Part shown: positions 45,568-54,289 of the stretch, in pieces
How the letters are laid out: each line of letters begins with the position of its first letter
How positions within the stretch are numbered: position 1 is the stretch's first letter
From: Okeania sp. SIO1I7
GTDB lineage: Bacteria; Cyanobacteriota; Cyanobacteriia; Cyanobacteriales; Microcoleaceae
DNA length: 64,000 nucleotides
NCBI GenBank assembly: GCA_010672585.1
Contig: JAAHGF010000002.1
Span: forward strand, 186,001-250,000
Direction: 5' to 3'
Notes under the pieces: generated by a model
The model's database searches: none
What the model saw: only the letters and a program-made list of their open reading frames with translations
What the model was told of the DNA's origin: nothing
Position numbers and translations under genes: made by a program

Positions 45568-46983
45568 TTACCAAGGACTACTAATAAGAGTAAATCCTGA
45601 CCAATAAAAAGGATGAGAAAAATCTGTTTCTCCCAAGATTTGTAAACTCTGAGGTAAAAGAATTTCTCCTCTAGAAAATTTCAATTTTTCCCTAGCTAAA
45701 TACACATCTCCATGAATCATTCTAATTTGAGCTTGTCTAATTGTTTCAGCCTTAGTTGATGCTGTTTTTAACTGTTCATAAAATTCACTCATTAAAGCCA
45801 AAGTCCCAAGATCATTAACATACCATAAACTTGCTAATGCAGATTGAACCCCCGCTTGTAAAGCTAATCCAGCAAACCCTAACTCCACATCTCGATCTCC
45901 CACAGCTGTTTTACAAGCACTTAAAACTAATAATTCAGCCGGAGGGTCATTCCAATTAATCTCTTTAATTTCGTCTAAATGGAGCTGAGTATTCCAAAGT
46001 TGAATATAAGACTGTTCGGGTTTTCCGGGTTTAAATTCTGCATGAGTTGCTAAGTGAATAATATTAAAAGATTGAGAAGAAAGTTGATTTTTTAAGTTTT
46101 TTAAGGTGAAGTCCTGATTAAGAAATAATTTTCCAGGCCAACCTCTAGAAAGATTTTTAGTTGAGATATTTTCTATGAGGTTTTTATCAACAATTGTTGA
46201 TAGTTCAATTGGAACCGCAGGTAAAGGACTTTGGGTCGGAAATTCTGAAGCACCCATTGCCAAAATTCTGGCTTTTTGAATGGGAGTATAATTGGAATCA
46301 ATTAAATTAAATGCAGGAATAATTGCTAGGCTATATTTCTCTACTAAAAATTGTTTTCCATCATGTAATGCGGCTATTGGTAGAGTACGCAAACCTGCTC
46401 CTAAACAAAACAATATTGTGTCTATTTTTTCTTCTTGGAGATTTGCTTCAAAGGGTTCAACTATCCATTGATAAAGTTGTTGAGCCAGACTTAAGTAAGA
46501 ATCTGTGAACAGCGTCTGAGGATTAGTAATTTCATTATTAAATAATTTGACTTTACGAATAAGGCTTTCGCGTTTGAGGGAGTCAATATCTTGAACTAAA
46601 GGTTTTTTTCCAGGAGAAATTAAAACTAAATGTAAATGTTCAGATTCAGGAATTGCCCAAAATACAGCAGGTCTTATATTACTTTTTTGGCTAATTTCTA
46701 ACAATTTTTGAGCAATGTCATTACCCGCTTTTGAAACTTCTGAAATTTCTCGATCAAAATAATCCTCAAATTCTTTTTCTAGCCTTTGTTCCATTTTCAT
46801 AACTTTTTCCGATTTAGTGATATTAGAACTCATATTGTATCTATCTTTCAGACTTACATTTATGTCTTCAGAAAGGATTTTTTCAGAATTAAAACTAAGC
46901 AGAATAATTAGGGAAATAATTAACCCAAAAATTGTTAGACTAACTTTGTATTTTCTCTTAGGAGAAAAGAATTTTCGGAACAT
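45568..46983 (-). CDS. Membrane-anchored CHAT-domain (caspase-like) protein
   Basis: CHAT domains are clan CD cysteine peptidases related to caspases and separase. The catalytic dyad is present: H314 (IIHLATHAEF) and C357 (LLVLSACKTAVGDRD). The ELGFAGLALQAGVQSALASLW segment completes the fold. Residues 15-31 (SLTIFGLIISLIILLSF) form a membrane anchor preceded by a basic RKFFSPKRKYK. A helical linker (50-100) precedes the CHAT domain; the TPR repeats often found before it are absent. The basic N-flank suggests the C-terminal domain faces outward. Its 3' end is duplicated downstream. Substrate unknown. Confidence 0.88.
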   Translation of the reverse strand: MFRKFFSPKRKYKVSLTIFGLIISLIILLSFNSEKILSEDINVSLKDRYNMSSNITKSEKVMKMEQRLEKEFEDYFDREISEVSKAGNDIAQKLLEISQKSNIRPAVFWAIPESEHLHLVLISPGKKPLVQDIDSLKRESLIRKVKLFNNEITNPQTLFTDSYLSLAQQLYQWIVEPFEANLQEEKIDTILFCLGAGLRTLPIAALHDGKQFLVEKYSLAIIPAFNLIDSNYTPIQKARILAMGASEFPTQSPLPAVPIELSTIVDKNLIENISTKNLSRGWPGKLFLNQDFTLKNLKNQLSSQSFNIIHLATHAEFKPGKPEQSYIQLWNTQLHLDEIKEINWNDPPAELLVLSACKTAVGDRDVELGFAGLALQAGVQSALASLWYVNDLGTLALMSEFYEQLKTASTKAETIRQAQIRMIHGDVYLAREKLKFSRGEILLPQSLQILGETDFSHPFYWSGFTLISSPW

Positions 46984-47489
46984 ATAATACTTGGTTTAAT
47001 GAATTGAAGATTTAAAACTATATTTAAGGTATTTACCGAATAATTAATAATTAATAATTAAATAATTCGCGCCTTGAAGCCTCCCCTTTTAAGGGGAAAA
47101 AAGCGGTCGAGAGATGGCGAGGTCTCGGAGCCATATCCAATCGACTCCTGTGAAGAAATAATATTTCCTGATATTCAATTCCGTAACAGTTTTAACCAGA
47201 GGTAATTATCAATTATCCATTATCAATTATCAATTAATGAAATACCCTTGGAAAATAATATTAACACAGTAGGGAAATATATTTGCTAGTTCACTCTGAA
47301 TATTGCATAGATGATTAAATTACTACTCTATCTACTCTCCTATTTTATTAAACCTATCTACAACTATGGTTAACTCAGCTTATCTTTAACTAACGCCAAT
47401 TTTAGGTTTTTGGTGCGGGTGCTTTAGTCTGCTTAGAGTTGAGAAACGTGGTATTCTATTTAAGAGTAAATAAATATTTATATGAAAAA
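46984..47489. repeat. Intergenic region with dispersed module in reverse
   Basis: No gene seen. It holds aattatt-type repeats (47041-47065), the hairpin module ccccttttaagggg (about 47079-47092) and a reversed cctc/ggtc module (47100-47170). Short ttatcaatta repeats follow (47207-47235). The whole order mirrors that at 36930-37130 and 63490-63640. Confidence 0.55.
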
Positions 47490-48095
47490 ATGACAAACGT
47501 TATTTCCGCAGAAACTACTCCTAAATTGCTAGTTGTCGCTACCGGTAATCCGGGGAAAATTCAAGAAATACAGGAATATCTAGCAGATTTAAATTTACAA
47601 TTACAACTAAAACCAAAAGATTTAGAAGTTGAGGAAACTGGGGAAACTTTTCTAGCTAATGCTCGCCTCAAAGCAACTGAAGTGGCAAAAGCTACTGGAA
47701 AATGGGCGATCGCTGATGATTCGGGATTGGCAGTAGATGCTTTGGATGGCAGACCAGGTATTTATTCTGCTCGTTATGCTCCTACTGTTGCTGAACAAAT
47801 AGAGCGAGTATTAACAGAATTGGCAGATAATTCTAATCGTCAGGCACAGTTTGTCTGCGCTCTTGTCATTGCTAGACCTGATGGCACAATTGCATTAGAA
47901 ACAGAGGGAATTTGCCGTGGAGAAATTCTATATAGTCTCCGTGGCAATGGTGGGTTTGGTTACGACCCCATTTTTTATGTTCCTTCACAAGAAAAGACTT
48001 TTGCGGAAATGTCTGCTGAAATGAAGCGATCGCTCTCTCATCGCGGTCAAGCTTTTCAAATATTACTGCCTCAGATTAAAGCTCTTTTTGCCTAG
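47490..48095 (+). CDS. rdgB: Non-canonical purine NTP pyrophosphatase RdgB/HAM1
   Basis: It hydrolyses ITP, dITP and XTP to monophosphates, keeping them out of nucleic acids. The family signature is at the start (VVATGNPGKIQEIQEYL), and AIADDSGLAVDALDGRPGIYSARYA and GFGYDPIFYVP plus MKRSLSHRGQAF follow. I choose ATG 47490 (MTNVISAETTPK), giving 201 aa; the frame extends upstream to a TTG at 47439, which would add a non-conserved leader. It is monocistronic. Confidence 0.95.
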   Translation: MTNVISAETTPKLLVVATGNPGKIQEIQEYLADLNLQLQLKPKDLEVEETGETFLANARLKATEVAKATGKWAIADDSGLAVDALDGRPGIYSARYAPTVAEQIERVLTELADNSNRQAQFVCALVIARPDGTIALETEGICRGEILYSLRGNGGFGYDPIFYVPSQEKTFAEMSAEMKRSLSHRGQAFQILLPQIKALFA

Positions 48096-48504
48096 TGGTA
48101 AAGTGCTGAAATAAATGGGTTTTATGACTCTGGCAGTCATTTTTCATAATTTTTCGGTTTCCTGAACCCTTATAGTTTTTAGGCTCCTTAAAATGGCTTT
48201 CCTGAAACTTTTGTATTTCAAGAAAAGATACCAAATTGATTCTATAATATTAATCCTAATTATATCAAATCCGTTTAATTCGGTATAAAAAAATGTTCCA
48301 TTTTCAACCATTACCAAATATTTCTCAATTTTCCCCTCCTGGGAGGGGGAGGAGCTAGGGGTGGGTCCCCCATCTAATTACACCGATGCTACCGGATTTA
48401 ATATTACTTAGGAGTCAGGAGGGAAGAAAGAAGAAGAAACCCCGAATAGAAGGAGAAATTTTTTTGCTCGCGCTCTTCACCCGGACATGATATCATACCT
48501 CAAA
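48096..48504. repeat. Intergenic region with G-rich palindrome
   Basis: No gene seen. cccctcctgggagggggagg (48332-48351) and a reversed cggacatgatatca motif (48482-48495) lie here. The motif aatcagcaacgcc (48503-48515) overlaps the end of the next gene. Confidence 0.5.
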
Positions 48505-49137
48505 TCAGCAACGCCAGTTTTTATGGAAAATCACAGACAAATTATTTGCAGGCATTTCTACCATCTCCACAAACCTTAACCCCTCCTTCTCCGCTACTGC
48601 GATAACATCCTCTAAATTTCTCACTCCCCACTCAGGATCTTGAGAACGCAAAGACTCATCAAAACTCTGGTTACTTGGTGTAGTATGTTCCCCACCTTGT
48701 TTGTATGGACCGTACAAATACAGCACCCCATCCTTCGGTAACAAACGCCGCGCACCTGCCATTAATCCCAAACAAGTTGACCAGGGACTAATATGAATCA
48801 TATTAATATTGACAATAGCAGCAATCTCAATACCTTCTTTTTCCACCGCCCAAACCGACTCTCGCACATCAATATCAAGAGGAGAATGCAAATTATCTGA
48901 CGGACTATGTTGTTGCCAAGCTACAATACTATCGCGCAACATTGGGTTAGGGTCAGAAGGAAACCACTGACGAGGTTGCAGGTGTGGAGAAAAGAAAACA
49001 GAATGTTCTCCCGTACCACTAGCAATTTCTAAAATATTTCCCGTTGGAGGCAAAACTCGCTGTAGCACTTCCAAGATAAATGAGCGGTTGCGTTCAGTTG
49101 CGGGAGCATATTGCCGAGCATCGCTAAAAGAAGTCAT
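48505..49137 (-). CDS. DUF938 family SAM-dependent methyltransferase-like protein
   Basis: A 210-residue protein of the DUF938 (METTL26-like) family. It starts RQYAPATERNRSFILEVLQ and has the SAM-binding motif ILEIASGTGEHSVFFSP, with an SDPN acidic loop after it. NINMIHISPWSTCLGLMAGA and LYGPYKQGGEHTTPSNQSFDESL are characteristic. The substrate is unknown. Start is ATG 49137, followed on its 5' side by aattaata heptamers. Confidence 0.9.
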   Translation of the reverse strand: MTSFSDARQYAPATERNRSFILEVLQRVLPPTGNILEIASGTGEHSVFFSPHLQPRQWFPSDPNPMLRDSIVAWQQHSPSDNLHSPLDIDVRESVWAVEKEGIEIAAIVNINMIHISPWSTCLGLMAGARRLLPKDGVLYLYGPYKQGGEHTTPSNQSFDESLRSQDPEWGVRNLEDVIAVAEKEGLRFVEMVEMPANNLSVIFHKNWRC

Positions 49138-49745
49138 AGTTCAACAATTAATAATTAATAATTAATAATTAATAATTACCTCTCCTTTATAGCGCTGTGC
49201 GCAGGCAACAGGGGGAATAAATTGCCGATAAGATAAGACTTTTAGCTATTTTGCCCCTACTGCAATTTGTAAATATACCAGCGCTCATTGCTATAAAACG
49301 GATAGGATTGACTAACGGGACTTACACAAAAAAGCAGCAAAAAATAGGCTCAAATATAGACAGCTAGAGGCTTTTACGTCGAAAAGGTATAATTCCTTTA
49401 TTACCAAGGGTTCTAGCTATTTTTAGGGCTTTGACGTAATTCCCTTGCCTAGACTGACTTTTCCTGCGGAATGCTGCGCAAACAAGCATTTTTCAGCCCA
49501 GAAAATGTGTAAGTCCCACTAAAAGGAAAATTTTTCTTTATTATCCCCTTAAAAGGGAACCACAATTTTTCAGTAATGATTAAATTTTTTAACTAGCTAT
49601 TAGCTTTTAGCATTCAGCTATCAGCTTTTTAAGCTTGGATTGAAATCCCCGGTTTCTAAACCGGAAGCTGAGGGGTTAAAATCCCCTTCTAAACATTTCT
49701 CATGACTGCTGACTGCTGACTGCTGACTGCTGACTGCTTATTTAA
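49138..49745. repeat. Repeat-rich spacer between DUF938 and tRNA-Arg
   Basis: No gene seen. In order: aattaat heptamers (49143-49178), a TATAGC-type element (49188-49295), an inverted-repeat element with gggacttacaca/tgtgtaagtccc ends (49317-49517), a tagcattcagct fragment (about 49608) and gactgct heptamers (49705-49738). Confidence 0.65.
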
Positions 49746-50066
49746 CGGGACTGGCGCGATTCGAACGCGCGACCTAGCGCTTCAGATTTGTGTGAGTTTC
49801 CCCACTCTCTGGACTATCCCTTCACCATAGCTCCAAAATAGCTTTAGGTGGTGGCCTAGTTTAAGCAGAATTTTATTTCCCCTTAAAACTCTAGTCTCTG
49901 CACCTTCTTCACCAATAATTAGGTAAAGCTTGGATCAAGATTACCATATCTACAAAATAATAGACTTAGGCTTCCTTGAATTTGACCACATTCACTCACG
50001 GAGTTTCCTCACATGGTGCCCGATACTTCAGGAGGCGCTTGCTCTATCCATCTGAGCCACAGCCCC
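49746..50066 (-). tRNA. tRNA-Arg(CCU) interrupted by a group I intron
   Basis: Exon 1 is 50066-50030 and exon 2 is 49782-49746; joined they give a 74-nt tRNA. The acceptor stem is ggggctg with cagtccc (one G-U), the D stem gctc/gagc, and the anticodon stem agcgc/gcgct. The anticodon loop is ct-CCT-aa, and a gttcgaa T-loop is present. The anticodon CCU reads AGG arginine codons. The discriminator is G and no CCA is encoded. The break is after U36, and the intervening sequence ends in G, as in group I introns of this tRNA in other bacteria. Confidence 0.9.
49783..50029 (-). ncRNA. Group I intron (247 nt) in tRNA-Arg(CCU)
   Basis: The intron follows a U (5' splice site) and ends in G. The core segments are recognisable on the minus strand: ggtgcagagactagag (P7 5' strand region, about 49890-49905) and gatagtccagag (P7 3' strand region, about 49808-49820). 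There is no open reading frame for a homing endonuclease. I could not place the internal guide sequence with certainty. Size and core motifs point to the IC3-like type seen in bacterial tRNA genes. Confidence 0.85.
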
Positions 50067-50348
50067 ATATTTTTTAGTTGTTAGTAGAATATTTAACTTG
50101 TATGCAAAACACTCTACATATTAATATTAAAATCCCGCAGCAATATTCCGCAGGACTTTAATATTAACTTAATTAACTTTGGACTTTAACACATCTAGTG
50201 CAGGATGACGGAAATAACTGGTTACAAAATCCTAAAAAATTACAAATCAAAAATGATTGACTGTCTTGAGTCCGTCTTACATTCTGAGGTTTCCTCAGAA
50301 TTACGCACTTGCTTTTAACTTTTGACTTTTAACTTCCGCGTAGCGGTA
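50067..50348. other. Spacer between chlP and tRNA-Arg
   Basis: No gene seen. A short repeat, cttttaacttttgacttttaactt, lies at about 50311-50334, and a gcagcaatattccgcagg fragment at 50136-50153. Confidence 0.4.
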
Positions 50349-51569
50349 CTAAGGTGCTAAAGCATTACCCCGGAGAAGACTACCAATAGTTTTAGCAGTA
50401 ATCTTCATCTGAACTAAAGGATTAGCAGGTACGACAGTCTTGTACAAATAACTATCAAAAGTTAGCTTCTGCACATCCATATCAGCACACATTTCTACAA
50501 AAGCTTCGCGAGTAGCATCAGAACGATAGAATACTCTCTGTAAAATATCTAATACTGTATAAGTCATGCCATACTTCTTATCCCACCGCTTCAGATAAAG
50601 TTTTAAATCTGCTTCAGTGGGAATAGTCGCACCATTATTAGAAGTCTCCACAATAGTTTCAGCACACATCCGAGCAGACTTAGCAGCAAAATAAATACCT
50701 TCACCAGAAGACTTAGTTACAGTACCAGCAGCATCTCCCACTAGAGCAACTCTACCACGAACTCGACGAGGACGAGGATGTTCAGGAATTGGGTGAGCTT
50801 CTACCTTAATAATCTCTCCACCTTCCAGACGCTTTGCAGCACGAGCGCGAATACCTGCTTGTAACTGTTTAATTCTGGCCTGGTTAGGTTTCATTGTGCC
50901 AGTACCCACAGCAACGTGGTCATGTTTGGGGAATACCCAAGCATAGAAATCTGGGGAAACATCATCACCTACATACATCTCTGCTAGGTCTTCATAATAT
51001 CCCATGAGATGCTCGGGGAGACGAATACGCTCTTGGAAAGCGATCGCGTAATTATAATCTCCAGCATCAATGGCCTTAGCTATACGGGAGTTGGCCCCAT
51101 CAGCTCCAATAACTAAATCTACTTTTAAGGTCTTAGCTATCCCTTGGACATTACCTTCTGAATGGTCAGAGTAATGAAGAGTGTAAGGGTCTCTATCATT
51201 AGAAGGAATATCCAGCTTATAAACCGTGCCATTAATCAGGTTAGCTCCAAGAGAAGCTGCTCGGTCTCTCAGGAAGCCATCTAAAACTTCCCGACGGCAC
51301 ATACCTATATATTCATCTTGTTTTCGTATATGGATATCCACCTCAACATTAGAGGGAGATATCATTTTCATATTTCTAACGCGGCGATCGATAATTTCTG
51401 GTGGTAGGTCAAATTCACTCACCATACACAGAGGAATAGCTCCACCGCAAGGTTTAGCATTATCTAGTTTACGTTCAAATAAATAAGTTTCAATACCTGC
51501 TTTTACTAAAGTTTCAGCAGCAGATGAACCTGCTGGGCCAGAACCAACTACAGCAACTCTTAGAGTCAA
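50349..51569 (-). CDS. chlP: Geranylgeranyl reductase (chlorophyll/tocopherol phytyl formation)
   Basis: ChlP reduces the geranylgeranyl chain to phytyl for chlorophyll a and tocopherol. The N-terminal FAD motif is VAVVGSGPAGSSAAETL, followed by FERKLDNAKPCGGAIP, VIGADGANSRIAKAI and the second FAD motif GRVALVGDAAGTVTKSSGEGIYFA. Length of 406 aa is typical. The reading frame begins with TTG (51569); no in-frame ATG precedes the FAD motif. A GGGAG sequence about 10 nt upstream supports initiation there, so this is probably a genuine TTG start. It is monocistronic. Confidence 0.96.
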   Translation of the reverse strand: MTLRVAVVGSGPAGSSAAETLVKAGIETYLFERKLDNAKPCGGAIPLCMVSEFDLPPEIIDRRVRNMKMISPSNVEVDIHIRKQDEYIGMCRREVLDGFLRDRAASLGANLINGTVYKLDIPSNDRDPYTLHYSDHSEGNVQGIAKTLKVDLVIGADGANSRIAKAIDAGDYNYAIAFQERIRLPEHLMGYYEDLAEMYVGDDVSPDFYAWVFPKHDHVAVGTGTMKPNQARIKQLQAGIRARAAKRLEGGEIIKVEAHPIPEHPRPRRVRGRVALVGDAAGTVTKSSGEGIYFAAKSARMCAETIVETSNNGATIPTEADLKLYLKRWDKKYGMTYTVLDILQRVFYRSDATREAFVEMCADMDVQKLTFDSYLYKTVVPANPLVQMKITAKTIGSLLRGNALAP

Positions 51570-52111
51570 AGGTCTTCTCCCAATCTTTTTTTTATACTTA
51601 CAAATTGGGATGGTATCACGGACTTGGGTGTCATGGTTGATTCTCTGAGGGTATGTGAAGAAATTGCAACAGACCTTAATACTTTGATACTTTTTCTGAA
51701 AATGGACTTCTGTAATTAGGGTTTGCGCTCAAAAGTCTTATGGGTAAGGGTAGGAGACAGGAGACAACCCACCCCTCGCCCCTCCCCCTCCCAACCCACC
51801 CCTAACCCCTCCCAGGAGGGGAGGGGGAGACAGGAGACAGGAGGAACGGGGAATTAATTAGGAGGTAGGAGGAAGAATAATCAAGAGATTATTCTGCGCA
51901 ACTATGCGCCTAATATGCTAATTTTTTGAACCATTACGACCTAAAAGTTTGGACTTTTTTAACTAAAAAATGCTAAAACCTTCATAAGTCAATGTTTTTA
52001 CATTTAATCAGCAAGCCCTAATTAATAAAAATAGGCAAGAGAGGTATGTATTAGGAAATAAGGATTGAATCTTTGTAGTATAAATTGGCCTGAATTAATA
52101 TCTTCTTTATT
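51570..52111. repeat. Intergenic region with inverted MITE copy
   Basis: No gene seen. From 51717 (tagggtttgcg) to 52020 (cagcaagccctaa) lies an inverted copy of the element found at 18463-18658. It encloses G-rich/C-rich palindromic modules (51770-51835) and heptamers (agacagg type). Confidence 0.65.
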
Positions 52112-52519
52112 ATGAATAAAATTGCTGTTGCTTTGATTGACGGATATCAACAGTACATTTCGCCGAGAAAAGGATTTTCTTGTGCCCATAGAATATTGTA
52201 CAATGATGAATCTTGTTCTCAATATATAAAGCGTATGTTTATTGAGCAAGATTTATCAACAGCTATTCAAGCTGCACGTCAAAGGTTTAAAGCTTGTAAA
52301 GAGGCTAATCAGATTTTGAAGTTACAAGCAGTTAGTCACGAAAAGAAATCCAAAAAAAAACAAGGTTCTGAGTTCATTAATTGTTGCGGTGATGTAGCGG
52401 AAGAAAGCTGTGAGTCTGCTTTGCCAGACTGTAATTGTGATAGCTGTGATTTTCCAGAATTAGATTGTGGTAGCTGTGAATTAGATTGTAGCCCAGACTT
52501 TGGCAGTTGTGGTTCGTAA
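52112..52519 (+). CDS. YidD-like protein (membrane protein insertion efficiency factor family) with Cys-rich tail
   Basis: The N-terminal ~70 residues resemble YidD (IDGYQQYISPRKGFSCAHRILYNDESCSQYIKRM..AARQRFKACK). The residues after 90 form an unusual cysteine- and aspartate-rich tail (CDSCDFPELDCGSCELDCSPDFGSCGS) with about ten cysteines. YidD proteins assist YidC/SecYEG insertion; the tail suggests metal binding or disulfides, which is inference. No yidC, rnpA or rpmH is adjacent. Start is ATG 52112. Confidence 0.75.
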   Translation: MNKIAVALIDGYQQYISPRKGFSCAHRILYNDESCSQYIKRMFIEQDLSTAIQAARQRFKACKEANQILKLQAVSHEKKSKKKQGSEFINCCGDVAEESCESALPDCNCDSCDFPELDCGSCELDCSPDFGSCGS

Positions 52520-52696
52520 TTATTACTCTTAGGAGACATCAAATAGGAATGTTAACCTCCTCATACTATAAATTTTCGGTGGTGGTGCATTGTAATTATT
52601 TTTGTTACCAGACACAGTAGTGGGAGCATCTTGCTCCCTTGCTTCGAGGATGCCCTGACCCGCTTCGAGGATGCCCGCACTAGGCATTGCTTATTC
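52520..52696. repeat. Short spacer with gcttcgaggatgcc repeat
   Basis: A direct repeat gcttcgaggatgccc occurs twice (52641-52676). No gene. Confidence 0.4.
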
Positions 52697-53725
52697 CTAT
52701 TTACCATTACTATGGAGGACTACCAAATTTTCAATTACCTTGTCAATCAAATCACAACCTTGTTCCACCGTTTCCACTTTTGCCAATTGACCCCGCAACT
52801 CCCCCGCTCCAGGAAAACCCTTAGCATACCAAGTCATGTGTTTGCGGGCTTGACGAATACCGCGATCGCCTTTATATTCCCATAGTGCTTGTAAATGTTC
52901 TTTAGCACATTCCAGTTTTTCTACTGCAGTAGGCGCTACTTTTTCTGCACCATTTTTCAAGAAATAATCAATTTCTCCTACCAAAAAAGGATAACCCAAA
53001 GTACCACGAGAACACATTACCCCATCAGCACCAGTTTCTTCCAAACAACGTATTGCAGCATCCACAGAAAAAATATCCCCATTAGCAATAACTGGAATAG
53101 AAAGTATTTCCTTAACTTTTTTAATCCACTCCCATCTTGCCGGGCCATTATATCCTTGGGAACGAGTACGACCATGTAAAGTCAACATTTGAGCACCAGC
53201 ATCTTCCATTCTTTTAGCAAATTCGAGGATATTAATTTCTTGATTATTCCAACCAATTCTTGTTTTTACAGTAACAGGAACAGGCACAGCTTTTACGACT
53301 TTACTAACAATTTCTCCAGCTAATTCTGGTTGTCTTAATAATGAAGAACCACCGCCATTTTTGGTTATTTTATTAACAGGACAACCCATATTAATATCAA
53401 CAGTATCAGCTCCTTCTTCTACTGCCATTTGTGCTGCTTCTGCTAAGAAGTCAGGGCGACAATCAAATAATTGAATACTAATAGGTCGCTCATTATTATC
53501 AACCTCCATGATTTGAGGTAATTCTTTCACATAATGTAATCCTGTGGCGTTGACCATCTCGGTATACATCATTGACTCTGGAGCATGACGACGTACTAGA
53601 CGACGAAATACTAAATCTGTTACTCCTGATAATGGTGATTGAAGTACGCGACTTTTAACTTCAAAATTACCAATTTTGAGTGGAGTAGCTAATTTTTGTT
53701 TTAATTCAGGAGATAGAACAGTCAT
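52697..53725 (-). CDS. dus: tRNA-dihydrouridine synthase (DusB-like)
   Basis: A flavoenzyme that reduces uridine to dihydrouridine in tRNA. Motifs: LQSPLSGVTDLVFRRL (FMN-binding start), EMVNATGL, DINMGCPVNKITKNGGGSSLL with the catalytic cysteine, VTVKTRIGW, LTLHGRTRSQGY and IANGDIFS. The 342 aa fit the family; DusB is the likeliest subtype in cyanobacteria but I cannot separate subtypes here. Start is ATG 53725, preceded by ttatcag heptamers. Confidence 0.93.
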   Translation of the reverse strand: MTVLSPELKQKLATPLKIGNFEVKSRVLQSPLSGVTDLVFRRLVRRHAPESMMYTEMVNATGLHYVKELPQIMEVDNNERPISIQLFDCRPDFLAEAAQMAVEEGADTVDINMGCPVNKITKNGGGSSLLRQPELAGEIVSKVVKAVPVPVTVKTRIGWNNQEINILEFAKRMEDAGAQMLTLHGRTRSQGYNGPARWEWIKKVKEILSIPVIANGDIFSVDAAIRCLEETGADGVMCSRGTLGYPFLVGEIDYFLKNGAEKVAPTAVEKLECAKEHLQALWEYKGDRGIRQARKHMTWYAKGFPGAGELRGQLAKVETVEQGCDLIDKVIENLVVLHSNGK

Positions 53726-54289
53726 TTCAGTTATCAGTTATCAGTTATGAGTTATCAGTTATCATTACCTCTGCAATAAGGAGGTTTTACATAAGGAATA
53801 TTCTCTTTTTTTATCCCCTTAAGAGGGCGAAGCTTGAGACCAAAGTTTTTCGGTCATAGTTAATTACAGATAATTTTTAAGATAATTAATTATATTATAT
53901 GTAAGCATTCAGCCGTCAGCCATCAGCTATCAGCTATCAGCTATTACTTTTAGTTTACGATAAAAGCTTTATTAATTATCTTATCTATAAAAGTTGGCTG
54001 TCTGGCCCTTAAATCTATTTAGATTTATTTAATTTAAACACTTTCCTTAAGGAGAGAGTCTTGTTGCTGTTTGCGCAGCATTCCGCAGGAAAAGCTGACA
54101 GCTAATAGCTGAATGCTTACTATTATATTGATTCTGGAAATTGTGGTAAATTAATTTTATCTATAACCTGTCTGTGCCTAACCTCATAGCAGTTATATAA
54201 TGACCAAATATCAACCATATTGTAATATGTACATTATGTATTCTCTGGTTGTAAATTTCTAAATTATTATTACATTTTGGAGCAGTATC
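53726..54289. repeat. Intergenic region with MITE and hairpin module
   Basis: No gene seen. It contains ttatcag heptamers (53727-53762), a degenerate ccccttaagaggg module (53815-53830) and the MITE at 53901-54120. The last ~170 bp probably carry the promoter of the TerB-like gene. Confidence 0.55.
53901..54120. mobile_element. MITE-like element, 220 bp, gtaagcattcagc termini
   Basis: The 13-bp ends gtaagcattcagc and gctgaatgcttac are perfect inverted repeats. Its interior (ttagtttacgataaaagcttta, in pieces) matches the elements at 37566-37753 and 57569-57768 in reverse. No coding capacity. Confidence 0.75.
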
